From NCBI GenBank assembly GCA_003838065.1, contig QZAC01000026.1:1-16211 (forward strand): a DNA stretch of 16,211 bases, given 5' to 3'. The DNA is from Methanocalculus sp. MSAO_Arc2 (GTDB lineage Archaea; Halobacteriota; Methanomicrobia; Methanomicrobiales; Methanocorpusculaceae). Position numbers and translations under genes: made by a program. How positions within the stretch are numbered: position 1 is the stretch's first letter; every line of letters begins with the position of its first letter. This document shows positions 1 to 6,101 of this stretch, piece after piece. Under the pieces are notes generated by a model. That model ran no database searches. It saw nothing but the letters and a program-made list of their open reading frames with translations, and was not told the DNA's origin.

Positions 1-41
1 CCCTGAACCCGGCGCCTTTGACCTGGCTTGGCAACTCACGC
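1..41 (-). tRNA. tRNA-Leu(CAG), 5' part only, cut by the window edge
   Basis: Read on the minus strand from base 41, the sequence folds as the 5' half of a leucine tRNA. The acceptor strand is GCGTGAG, followed by U8 and U9. The D arm has stem GCC/GGC and an extended AAGCCAGGTCAAA loop, the usual archaeal tRNA-Leu D-arm. Next come G26, the anticodon-stem strand CCGGG, UU, anticodon CAG (bases 5-3) and G37. The 3' half, including the variable arm, T arm and the other acceptor strand, lies beyond base 1, so pairing cannot be checked. No intron is visible up to the edge, but one could follow base 37. G37 with a Leu anticodon is a standard m1G37 substrate. The identity rests on the D-arm pattern and anticodon; I am confident of Leu. 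Confidence 0.88.
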
Positions 42-72
42 GCCTGTGCTCTATTCTGTTAGAACTCCTTCA

Positions 73-82
73 GTATAAATAT
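73..82 (-). promoter_or_regulatory. TATA box of the tRNA-Leu gene
   Basis: On the minus strand the sequence reads ATATTTATAC, an archaeal TATA box. It is centred about 36 bases upstream of the mature tRNA 5' end. Initiation about 25 bases downstream of the box would give a short pre-tRNA leader. On the plus strand it reads GTATAAATAT, but it would then lie about 255 bases before the tbp start codon, so the tRNA is the better owner. Confidence 0.6.
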
Positions 83-336
83 GTCCGTTTTCTCTTGCGA
101 TCCAGGTGGTTTTATCAGCAATAATCATGCAGGTATCCCGGGCTGTTCAGGTGGTTGGGGTGCAGAAGGTCTGTTTCGGAGGGATCATGGTCAGGAAATG
201 AATTATGGAGTACAGGTGCACCTCAGATCGCCTGCAGACTGATTCATATTTGAAGCTTCAGAAGATGGGTGTAAACAACCCTCCCATAAAGGTTCCCCAT
301 CACCATTATGCTCTGGAAGACTGCAATTGTACGAGA
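83..336. other. Leader region between tRNA-Leu and tbp, no confident gene
   Basis: About 250 bases without a gene I can support. A 9-base direct repeat, CAGGTGGTT, occurs at 103-111 and 148-156. A 10-base perfect palindrome, AGGTGCACCT, lies at 214-223. A good Shine-Dalgarno-like GGAGGG at 178-183 precedes a four-codon reading frame at 187-201 (Met-Val-Arg-Lys-stop). The tbp frame is open from 202, but its residues before the conserved TBP start look unlike TBP. A weak TATA-like element (CATATTTG) at about 245-252 could serve tbp. No element here is strong enough to name a promoter. Confidence 0.4.
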
Positions 337-900
337 ATGGCAGAACAAGAAGATCAGCACTATGACTCATTGAAGATCGAAAACATCGTTGCCTCCGGTG
401 TCATTGCCGACTCGATCGATCTTCTTGCAATATCAGAGCATATTGAGGGGTGTGAGCTTAATACGAAGCGGTTTCCGGGTGCTGTATACCGGATTGAGGA
501 TCCAAAAATGGCATCACTCATCTTCTCGTCTGGTAAAGTTGTCCTCACCGGGCTCAAAAACGAGGGCGACCTGGACCGGGGTCTTGAATTACTCACCAAA
601 TCGCTCAATAGTGCTGGAGTAATAACACATCCTGTACCTGATGTACATATCACCAATATTGTCTGCTCTTTTGATATGAAAAAATCTATCAATTTAAATA
701 AAGTCGTTATTACCCTTCAACTCGAGAATATCGAGTATGAACCTGAGCAGTTCCCGGGTCTTGTCTACAGGATCGAAGATCCAAAGATCGTTGCTCTGCT
801 CTTCTCATCAGGAAAAATCATCTTGACGGGGGGGAAGAACCTGCAGGATGTCAGATCCGGCCTTGCTGTGCTGGAACAACATCTTGCGGATATATTATAA
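337..900 (+). CDS. tbp: TATA-box-binding protein (TBP)
   Basis: General transcription factor that binds the TATA box and, with TFB, recruits RNA polymerase. The 187-residue product shows the two pseudo-symmetric TBP repeats. The first begins with SLKIENIVASGV and contains RFPGAVYRIEDPK and LIFSSGKVVLTG. The second begins with ITNIVCSFD and contains QFPGLVYRIEDPK and LLFSSGKIILTGG. The paired phenylalanines that kink DNA are in the FPG and IFSSGK/LFSSGK segments. The start at 337 gives MAEQEDQHYDSL before the first strand, a typical archaeal length. An ATG at 205 would add 44 unconserved residues and is not favoured. No good Shine-Dalgarno lies before 337. The gene is divergent from tRNA-Leu and convergent with the Lhr helicase. 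There is no long acidic C-terminal tail; the protein ends shortly after the last helix. Family assignment is certain; only the start is open. Confidence 0.96.
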   Translation: MAEQEDQHYDSLKIENIVASGVIADSIDLLAISEHIEGCELNTKRFPGAVYRIEDPKMASLIFSSGKVVLTGLKNEGDLDRGLELLTKSLNSAGVITHPVPDVHITNIVCSFDMKKSINLNKVVITLQLENIEYEPEQFPGLVYRIEDPKIVALLFSSGKIILTGGKNLQDVRSGLAVLEQHLADIL

Positions 901-907
901 TTTTTAC
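899..907 (+). terminator. T-run at the 3' end of tbp
   Basis: A run of five T follows the tbp stop at 901-905, inside the 19-base gap to the convergent helicase gene. Archaeal RNA polymerase often terminates at such T-runs without a hairpin. It is short, so the call is tentative. Confidence 0.3.
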
Positions 908-919
908 GTCACCGCAAAA

Positions 920-3652
920 TTACCAGAAACGATGGGTGGTGATATATCTCCTCTCTGCCTTGAGGATTTCTTTATAAAACGCATCTCCCCGTGTATGGGT
1001 GTTTAATATCCGTGATGCTGCTTCAGGACCAACACCCCGGCCTGCAAGCGCTGTGATCGCCTTCTTCCCGCTTGAGAGCACCATGTTCGCAGAACGGAGC
1101 ATCCGTGCTTCAATCTCCTTTTCCTCAGCAGATTTCTTCTTCTTTTTCATGATCTTGTAGTTCTCCTCTTCATATGGCTTGAGCGCTGCGATGAGGCGGG
1201 CGCCGCAATGTAAACACTCAGGATGATCCGGTGCCCGCCCGACAGTAGTCCTTTGCTTCCACTTCCTGCAATGCATGCAGGCAAGGACTATCTCCTGGGC
1301 ATTCAGCCGTCGTTTCAGCGCTGCAATAACTGCCTGATCCATATCCGGCGGGGCGATCAGATCGCGCGAAGAGAAGAGCCCCTCTGCCCCGATGATAGAG
1401 AGGGGGCCGATTCTGACTTCCGTCTCACCTGATCGGATCCGCGAGATGAGCTCACCTGCGGCCCTGACATCCATATATATGCTGAAGAGCTCCCGGTATA
1501 CCTCCCGTTCAATGACCGATCCATCAAAGTACTCACGTATGCGATGAAGGCTGACGGTATCGTATGTGGCATCCGAATCGATTGCTCCGAACTTCTTTGC
1601 AACAGCAATGAGTTTCCATTTGTACAGGGCGGTTCTCTTCATCGCGATTGTGAGGATTGCTTCGATATGATCAGGTTCAAGCGATGTCAGGATCTCCTGG
1701 ACATCGCGTGCTCGAACGCTTTTTGGGAGCCTGAGGAAGATCCGGTATGCGTTTACTTCGATGCCGACACTGGTGCCAAACCGTGCGGAAATAAGAATGG
1801 AGAGGGCACGGCCAAGGGCTTCATTTGCCCGATGGCCACCGCAGATATTAACGACGACACCCTCTTTTGTATGTTCGAGCATCACGAGTTTATCTGTTGG
1901 AACAGGATTTTTGTTCTTCTCCATCTCGTCAAATAGTGTGGTGATATACGCACGGGACTGGTCGTCGGCACCATAATCTGAGAAGTTTTGTATCCTCCTG
2001 AGCCGGCCGACTTCGTCTGCCACTTCAAAGGGAACCGGGATCTGCTCCCCTTCCCATGAGGGCAGCTCCCCGACACTCCGTGGTGCCGGTTCGACTATCA
2101 CCCGATCTTCATCGACCTCAAGCACGCGCCAGAGCCGCCCCCGGGTAATGAAGACTGCTCCGATATGGATCCAGCCGATGACAAAAGATTCATCAAGGGT
2201 TCCAATGGTCTTTCGGGTCACATAATCAACGATCCCGAATTTCCGCTCATCATGGATCATCGAGAGGTTTGTGGCAAGGTACTTCCGACAACGGCCTGTT
2301 CTGATCACAATGGAGCCGTCGCGCCGGATCAGGCGGTGCTCTTCCATACGGGCAATACAGTCATCAAGCAAATCCCTGCACCTTGAAACCGGCCAGGCCC
2401 GTGCAAGAATGGCCCTGATCGATTCAATCTCGCATTCACCGCGTTCAACTGCTATCGCGGCTGCCTGGTTTGCAATAACGTCTGCCGGGCAGATCGGCGG
2501 GATTACCGGCTCTGTCTTATTTAAAACTGCCCGTCGTGCGATAACAAGTGATTCGAGCAGGTCGTCAAACCCGGTAGCAAGGATCGTTCCCCGCGAAATC
2601 TGGTCAATACGATGGCCAGCCCTTCCCACCCGCTGGATCAGGCGGGCAACATCCCGGGGTGATCCAAACTGGACAACATGCTCGATATGGCCAATATCGA
2701 TCCCAAGCTCCATCGAACTCGTACAGACAAGACCACGGATCGCACCCGTTGAGAAACGCTCTTCGGCATCTATCCTGACTTCCCGTGAAAGTGATCCGTG
2801 ATGGACCTCGACATCCCCCCGCGGAATAAGGTGATGGCCGATCGCCTCTGCAACTGATCGAGTATTTACGAAGATCAGGGTTGACTGGTTCTTATCTATC
2901 GCCTGTTCGATCCCGCGCACCTGCTCCTCAAAACGAGAACCACAAAAGGCTACCTTCAGGGAGAGCCTGGATGCAACCGGAACTTCAATGATTCCAAAAG
3001 GCCGCTCTCCACAGAGGAAGGATCCGATCGTGTTAGGATTTCCTACCGTTGCCGAGATCCCGATCCGCTGGAACTCGCCTGCATACTCCCGGATCCTCTC
3101 AAGGGCAATTGAGAGCTGGACACCACGCTTGCTGCCGGCAAGCTCATGGATCTCGTCGACGATCACATGGCGGACTCCTGAGAGATGGCGCCTGAGCCGG
3201 TGGCCCATCATCATTGACTGAACGGTCTCGGGCGTTGTAATGAGGAGATCAGGAGGTTTTAATGCCTGTTTGCGGCGCTCAGCTGTACCGGTGTCTCCAT
3301 GCCGCACCCCGACTGTCAGGCCAAGTTCATTGCACCACCAGGTGAGCCGTGACAGCATATCACGGTTTAACGAGCGGAGCGGGGTGATGTAAAGCGCAGA
3401 AAACCCTTCCTTCTCTCTCTGGGAGAGCATAGAGTGAAATACCGGGAGCATCGCGCTCTCCGTCTTGCCTGTGCCGGTCGGGGCGATCAGGATCTGGTGG
3501 TGTCCTGAGAGGAGTGGTGGAATCGCCCGAATCTGGATCTCTGAGAGGTCGGTAAATCCCCGTTTTACAAGTGCAGATCTGATCTGCTCATGCAGAAGGC
3601 TGATTATTGCGTTCGGATCTGAGGGATCTGAGGGTATCGATATAGGTTCCAT
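920..3652 (-). CDS. lhr: Lhr-family ATP-dependent helicase
   Basis: Superfamily 2 helicase of the Lhr (large helicase-related) group, which in studied members translocates 3' to 5' on single-stranded DNA and is linked to repair. The protein is 910 residues. Motifs by residue: Walker A APTGTGKT 57-64, TPLRSL 90-95, TTPETV 139-144, Walker B VDEIHEL 165-171, SATV 200-203, FVNTR 261-265, HHGSLSRE 284-291, motif V CTSSMELGIDIG 310-321 and motif VI QRVGRAGH 340-347. Winged-helix and Lhr-specific domains should follow to about 780. A four-Cys zinc site, CMHC...CLHC, lies at 792-816, then a Lys-rich stretch and a helix-hairpin-helix-like segment (ALAGRGVGPEAASRIL). The start at 3652 has a GAGGTG Shine-Dalgarno 10 bases upstream. 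An ATG at 3754 would add 34 unconserved residues. It overlaps the 3' end of the upstream phosphoesterase by 65 bases in another frame and is last in the RPAP-RPE-Lhr operon. Confidence 0.93.
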   Translation of the reverse strand: MEPISIPSDPSDPNAIISLLHEQIRSALVKRGFTDLSEIQIRAIPPLLSGHHQILIAPTGTGKTESAMLPVFHSMLSQREKEGFSALYITPLRSLNRDMLSRLTWWCNELGLTVGVRHGDTGTAERRKQALKPPDLLITTPETVQSMMMGHRLRRHLSGVRHVIVDEIHELAGSKRGVQLSIALERIREYAGEFQRIGISATVGNPNTIGSFLCGERPFGIIEVPVASRLSLKVAFCGSRFEEQVRGIEQAIDKNQSTLIFVNTRSVAEAIGHHLIPRGDVEVHHGSLSREVRIDAEERFSTGAIRGLVCTSSMELGIDIGHIEHVVQFGSPRDVARLIQRVGRAGHRIDQISRGTILATGFDDLLESLVIARRAVLNKTEPVIPPICPADVIANQAAAIAVERGECEIESIRAILARAWPVSRCRDLLDDCIARMEEHRLIRRDGSIVIRTGRCRKYLATNLSMIHDERKFGIVDYVTRKTIGTLDESFVIGWIHIGAVFITRGRLWRVLEVDEDRVIVEPAPRSVGELPSWEGEQIPVPFEVADEVGRLRRIQNFSDYGADDQSRAYITTLFDEMEKNKNPVPTDKLVMLEHTKEGVVVNICGGHRANEALGRALSILISARFGTSVGIEVNAYRIFLRLPKSVRARDVQEILTSLEPDHIEAILTIAMKRTALYKWKLIAVAKKFGAIDSDATYDTVSLHRIREYFDGSVIEREVYRELFSIYMDVRAAGELISRIRSGETEVRIGPLSIIGAEGLFSSRDLIAPPDMDQAVIAALKRRLNAQEIVLACMHCRKWKQRTTVGRAPDHPECLHCGARLIAALKPYEEENYKIMKKKKKSAEEKEIEARMLRSANMVLSSGKKAITALAGRGVGPEAASRILNTHTRGDAFYKEILKAERRYITTHRFW

Positions 3653-4352
3653 CCGCGAGAAACACCTCTGCAGTTTCAATTCTGATGCTCTTTGCAAGGG
3701 GGGATAAGCCGCTTTCCGGGATTGTCCTGATATCAATCCCGCCTGCATATTCATAAAAGGCTGGAACGAGGAGGAGGCGGGTGGGAGCAGCTGCAGGGCT
3801 CATCCGGAGCATGGATTCATCCACCTCGCCAAGGAGGTATGCCGGGGTGCCCCGGAGAGAGCAGCCCACATCGTCATAGATATGGAGAACCGGGTGGTGG
3901 TGGCCGGCGACGATCAGATGACCGGCAAGATCAGGCGATGGATAGGTATGGCCATGGAGGTATCCGGTGCCGTCGATGACGCAGCCGCTCTTTTCAAGCA
4001 TCTCGCCCTCCTGCATATACCGTTTGATCCCGACATCATGATTGCCGGGAAGCAGCCGGAGGTCGACTCTCTGCCGGATCTCCTCAAGCACCCGTGGAAG
4101 TTCGGTATGCTCCTGCCAGCTCACCCGCGGCACAGAATGCTTCAGGTCTCCAAGGATGATGACCAGGTCAGGATCTGTCTCTTCGATACAGGAGATGATT
4201 CGGCCCAGGCGTTCCTGAGTACTGCTCGGTATATGCCAGCCCGCCCGGTCAAGTGCACTCTCAACACCAAGGTGGAGATCAGCGATAACAAGCACCGAGC
4301 AGGTTCGCGTGATAAGAAGAGCCGGGCCCTCAGGAAGAAACCGGGGCTTCAT
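3588..4352 (-). CDS. RPE-type calcineurin-like metallophosphoesterase (COG1407)
   Basis: Binuclear metal phosphoesterase of the ICC-like COG1407 group; homologues are predicted or shown to act as nucleases or phosphodiesterases on nucleic acid. All family metal motifs are present in the 254 residues: DLH at 25-27, GDLKH at 68-72, GNHD at 103-106, HGHTYP at 133-138 and GHHHP at 150-154. Its ATG overlaps the TGA of the upstream RPA-associated gene (ATGA), which suggests translational coupling. Its own last 65 bases overlap the helicase start. Known context: in Haloferax volcanii a COG1407 gene (rpe) is in an operon with rpa1 and rpap1, and in bacteria an MPE of the same fold sits beside Lhr-Core. 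Both contexts meet here. The substrate is inferred; the fold and the metal site are not in doubt. Confidence 0.9.
   Translation of the reverse strand: MKPRFLPEGPALLITRTCSVLVIADLHLGVESALDRAGWHIPSSTQERLGRIISCIEETDPDLVIILGDLKHSVPRVSWQEHTELPRVLEEIRQRVDLRLLPGNHDVGIKRYMQEGEMLEKSGCVIDGTGYLHGHTYPSPDLAGHLIVAGHHHPVLHIYDDVGCSLRGTPAYLLGEVDESMLRMSPAAAPTRLLLVPAFYEYAGGIDIRTIPESGLSPLAKSIRIETAEVFLADGTYIDTLRSLRSERNNQPSA
3663..3668 (-). promoter_or_regulatory. Ribosome-binding site fixing the lhr start
   Basis: On the minus strand GAGGTG lies 10 bases before the ATG at 3652-3650. It lies inside the phosphoesterase gene and decides the helicase start in favour of 3652 over the upstream ATG at 3754. Confidence 0.6.
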
Positions 4353-5038
4353 ATCAGCTTGATTGTGCCATTCGTCGGCATATAGCAGTCTCCCTCTTCG
4401 AGAAGCCGGGTGAGAACGGCTCTGGTTTTCTCCTCTCCCAGTCCTGCTTCCCGGGCGGCTGCGATCACCGCATCGAGCGCGGCGCCTTTTGTCCCGGTTA
4501 ACCCTTCGATGATGGTAACAACTGTATCGATCTGATCATCAGCATCACCGGTTTCTCCCTGCATTCCTGCAATAAAGAGTGCTTGTTTCACCATCTCTGC
4601 GATCTGCATGTGTTCGCGAGAGCCATCATCCATCCCGGATAGCCGTCGGATCGTATCTTCGGCACAGAGGCAGATGAAGCGGTCACGGTCTTTTCGGGAT
4701 ACAAGCTGGCACGCATCGGCAATGAGCCTGATCTCTTCTCTGCCTTTCTGGGCAAGTTCACCGGCAAGTGCAATGAATGCAGGCGGTTCTGTTGCAGCAA
4801 GAAGGTCGGCAACCAGGGGAAACGAGTGGTTTACTGAGATTGAGAATCCCCCGGTCGGGTCAGTCACCCGCGCCTCAACCGCCCGGCTGTTCTGCACATG
4901 CACTTCTGTCAGAACACCGATTAAAAAGAGCCGTCGGAGAACAGCCCCTGTCGGAGTGACAAAACCGCCCTGTCCACGCGTTGCACGGTGGCACTCATCT
5001 GCGAAGACCCAGGCGACCGGATCGGTTGCATATGCCAT
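4349..5038 (-). CDS. RPA-associated protein, COG3390 (RPAP-like)
   Basis: Archaeal protein of the COG3390 group, known in haloarchaea as RPAP, a partner of the single-strand-binding protein RPA. Of 229 residues, the part from about 28 to 110 looks like an OB-fold (VTPTGAVLRRLFLIGVLTEV, then alternating strands up to HSFPLVADLL). Residues 110-170 are helical and acidic. Residues 172-229 look like a winged helix ending NGTIKLI. The winged part aligns without gaps to the C-terminus of the MCM encoded nearby. It is the first gene of the operon RPAP-RPE-Lhr; its stop overlaps the next start by four bases. There is no RPA gene next to it, unlike the haloarchaeal operons. The start at 5038 gives the N-terminal WVFADE segment expected for the family. 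I identify it from fold layout and context more than from a sharp motif. Confidence 0.75.
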   Translation of the reverse strand: MAYATDPVAWVFADECHRATRGQGGFVTPTGAVLRRLFLIGVLTEVHVQNSRAVEARVTDPTGGFSISVNHSFPLVADLLAATEPPAFIALAGELAQKGREEIRLIADACQLVSRKDRDRFICLCAEDTIRRLSGMDDGSREHMQIAEMVKQALFIAGMQGETGDADDQIDTVVTIIEGLTGTKGAALDAVIAAAREAGLGEEKTRAVLTRLLEEGDCYMPTNGTIKLI

Positions 5039-5044
5039 TCTTTA

Positions 5045-5053
5045 TTATATATA
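5045..5053 (+). promoter_or_regulatory. TATA box of the rfcS1-mcm operon
   Basis: TTATATATA in the 82-base divergent gap. Initiation about 25 bases downstream would leave a leader of roughly 45 bases before the rfcS1 ATG at 5121. It cannot serve the minus-strand RPAP gene, because it touches that gene's start codon (7-15 bases away). Confidence 0.6.
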
Positions 5054-5112
5054 CCGGGAGCGTCATGAGCATATCGATGAAACGCATCCATTTTCATCAG
5101 GTGCGATCTAAT

Positions 5113-5123
5113 GATGATATATG
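5113..5123 (-). promoter_or_regulatory. Possible TATA box of the RPAP-RPE-Lhr operon
   Basis: The minus strand reads CCATATATCAT about 75 bases before the RPAP start at 5038, which would place initiation near 5090 with a leader of about 50 bases. It overlaps the rfcS1 start codon (5121). It is the best candidate in the gap on this strand, but weak. Confidence 0.35.
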
Positions 5124-6095
5124 GAGGATATCCACGGGATCTGGATCGAGAAGTACCGTCCGTTGAGCCTCTCTGATATGGTCGGGCACAGGGATATTGT
5201 CGAACGCCTGCACAGTTATGTGAAAATGAAAAGCCTGCCGCACCTCCTCTTTACGGGAGCGCCCGGTGTTGGAAAGACAACTGCCGCTGTTGCCCTTGCT
5301 CGCGAACTCTTTGGAGAAGACTGGCAGATGAATTTCCGTGAGCTGAATGCCTCTGACGAACGGGGGATCGATGTTGTCAGGAACCAGATCAAACAGTTTG
5401 CACGGACCTCCCCGATAGGTTCGGCCACATTCAAGATCCTCTTCCTTGATGAAGCAGATGCCCTTACTGCTGATGCACAGGCAGCGTTGAGAAGGACGAT
5501 GGAGAACTACGCGGAGAGCTGCAGGTTTATTCTATCATGCAATTATTCTTCAAAGATCATCGATCCCATTCAGAGTCGGTGCGCGCTCTACCGGTTCAGA
5601 TCGTTGACTCCAGATGATATAAAAGAAGAGATACGCAGGATTTCAGCACAGGAAGGGCTCAGCGTCTCGCCTGAAGCAGAGGATGCAATTGTCTATATTG
5701 CAGAGGGTGATATGAGAAAGGCGATCAATGCACTCCAGGGGGCAGCAGTGATCACGCACACTATCACAGAAGATGCGATCTATGCGATCACCGCGAGCGC
5801 ACGGCCCGAAGAGATCGCCTCCCTCATCGAGCTCTCGCTTTCCGGAGATTTCGAGAGCGCGGAGCGGCACCTCTCCTCACTGACCCGGGACCGCGGTATC
5901 GCACCAAACGAACTTCTTTCACAGTCATACCGGTATATCATTGGAATGGAGATTGACCGGATGCTGAAGGTGGAGCTGATTGACCATATTGGAGAAGCTG
6001 ATTTTCGTATCTCAGAAGGTGCACAGAGTGATCTCCAGATGGAGGCGATGATCGCACGGTTTGTCCTCTCTGCGATGAAACAACAAAGGGATTGA
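5121..6095 (+). CDS. rfcS1: Replication factor C small subunit 1 (clamp loader)
   Basis: AAA+ ATPase of the clamp loader that opens PCNA and places it on primed DNA. The 324 residues carry IWIEKYRP (7-14, RFC box II), Walker A GAPGVGKTT 46-54, NASDERGI 77-83, Walker B LDEADAL 109-115, sensor 1 LSCNYSSKIIDP 138-149 and the arginine finger SRC 152-154. The C-terminal helical collar follows from about 220. Nothing is missing: this is the canonical, catalytically complete small subunit. ATG 5121 is the first possible start, since TGA at 5115-5117 closes the frame. The only Shine-Dalgarno-like AGGTG is 17 bases upstream. The mcm start follows six bases after the stop. A second, divergent small subunit is encoded at 14344, so a loader with two kinds of small subunit plus a large subunit outside the window is likely, as described in Methanosarcina acetivorans. 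Confidence 0.96.
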   Translation: MEDIHGIWIEKYRPLSLSDMVGHRDIVERLHSYVKMKSLPHLLFTGAPGVGKTTAAVALARELFGEDWQMNFRELNASDERGIDVVRNQIKQFARTSPIGSATFKILFLDEADALTADAQAALRRTMENYAESCRFILSCNYSSKIIDPIQSRCALYRFRSLTPDDIKEEIRRISAQEGLSVSPEAEDAIVYIAEGDMRKAINALQGAAVITHTITEDAIYAITASARPEEIASLIELSLSGDFESAERHLSSLTRDRGIAPNELLSQSYRYIIGMEIDRMLKVELIDHIGEADFRISEGAQSDLQMEAMIARFVLSAMKQQRD

Positions 6096-6101
6096 TGATC
6101 G

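Noticed and set aside
81..242. Glycine-rich 53-codon frame on the plus strand, starting right at the TATA-like element
   Set aside because: No ribosome site, no recognisable family, and the DNA is better explained as tRNA promoter and leader.
205..336. N-terminal extension of TBP from ATG 205
   Set aside because: The 44 extra residues do not resemble TBP, and the family begins close to the ATG at 337. Kept only as a question under the leader finding.
2271..2801. Long open frame on the plus strand, opposite the helicase gene
   Set aside because: It lies wholly antisense to conserved helicase motifs; its Arg/Ser/Ile-rich product is typical of a shadow frame.
5039..5120. Replication origin in the gap next to mcm and rfcS1
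   Set aside because: The gap is only 82 bases, with no visible origin-recognition-box repeats, and no orc1/cdc6 gene is present in the window.
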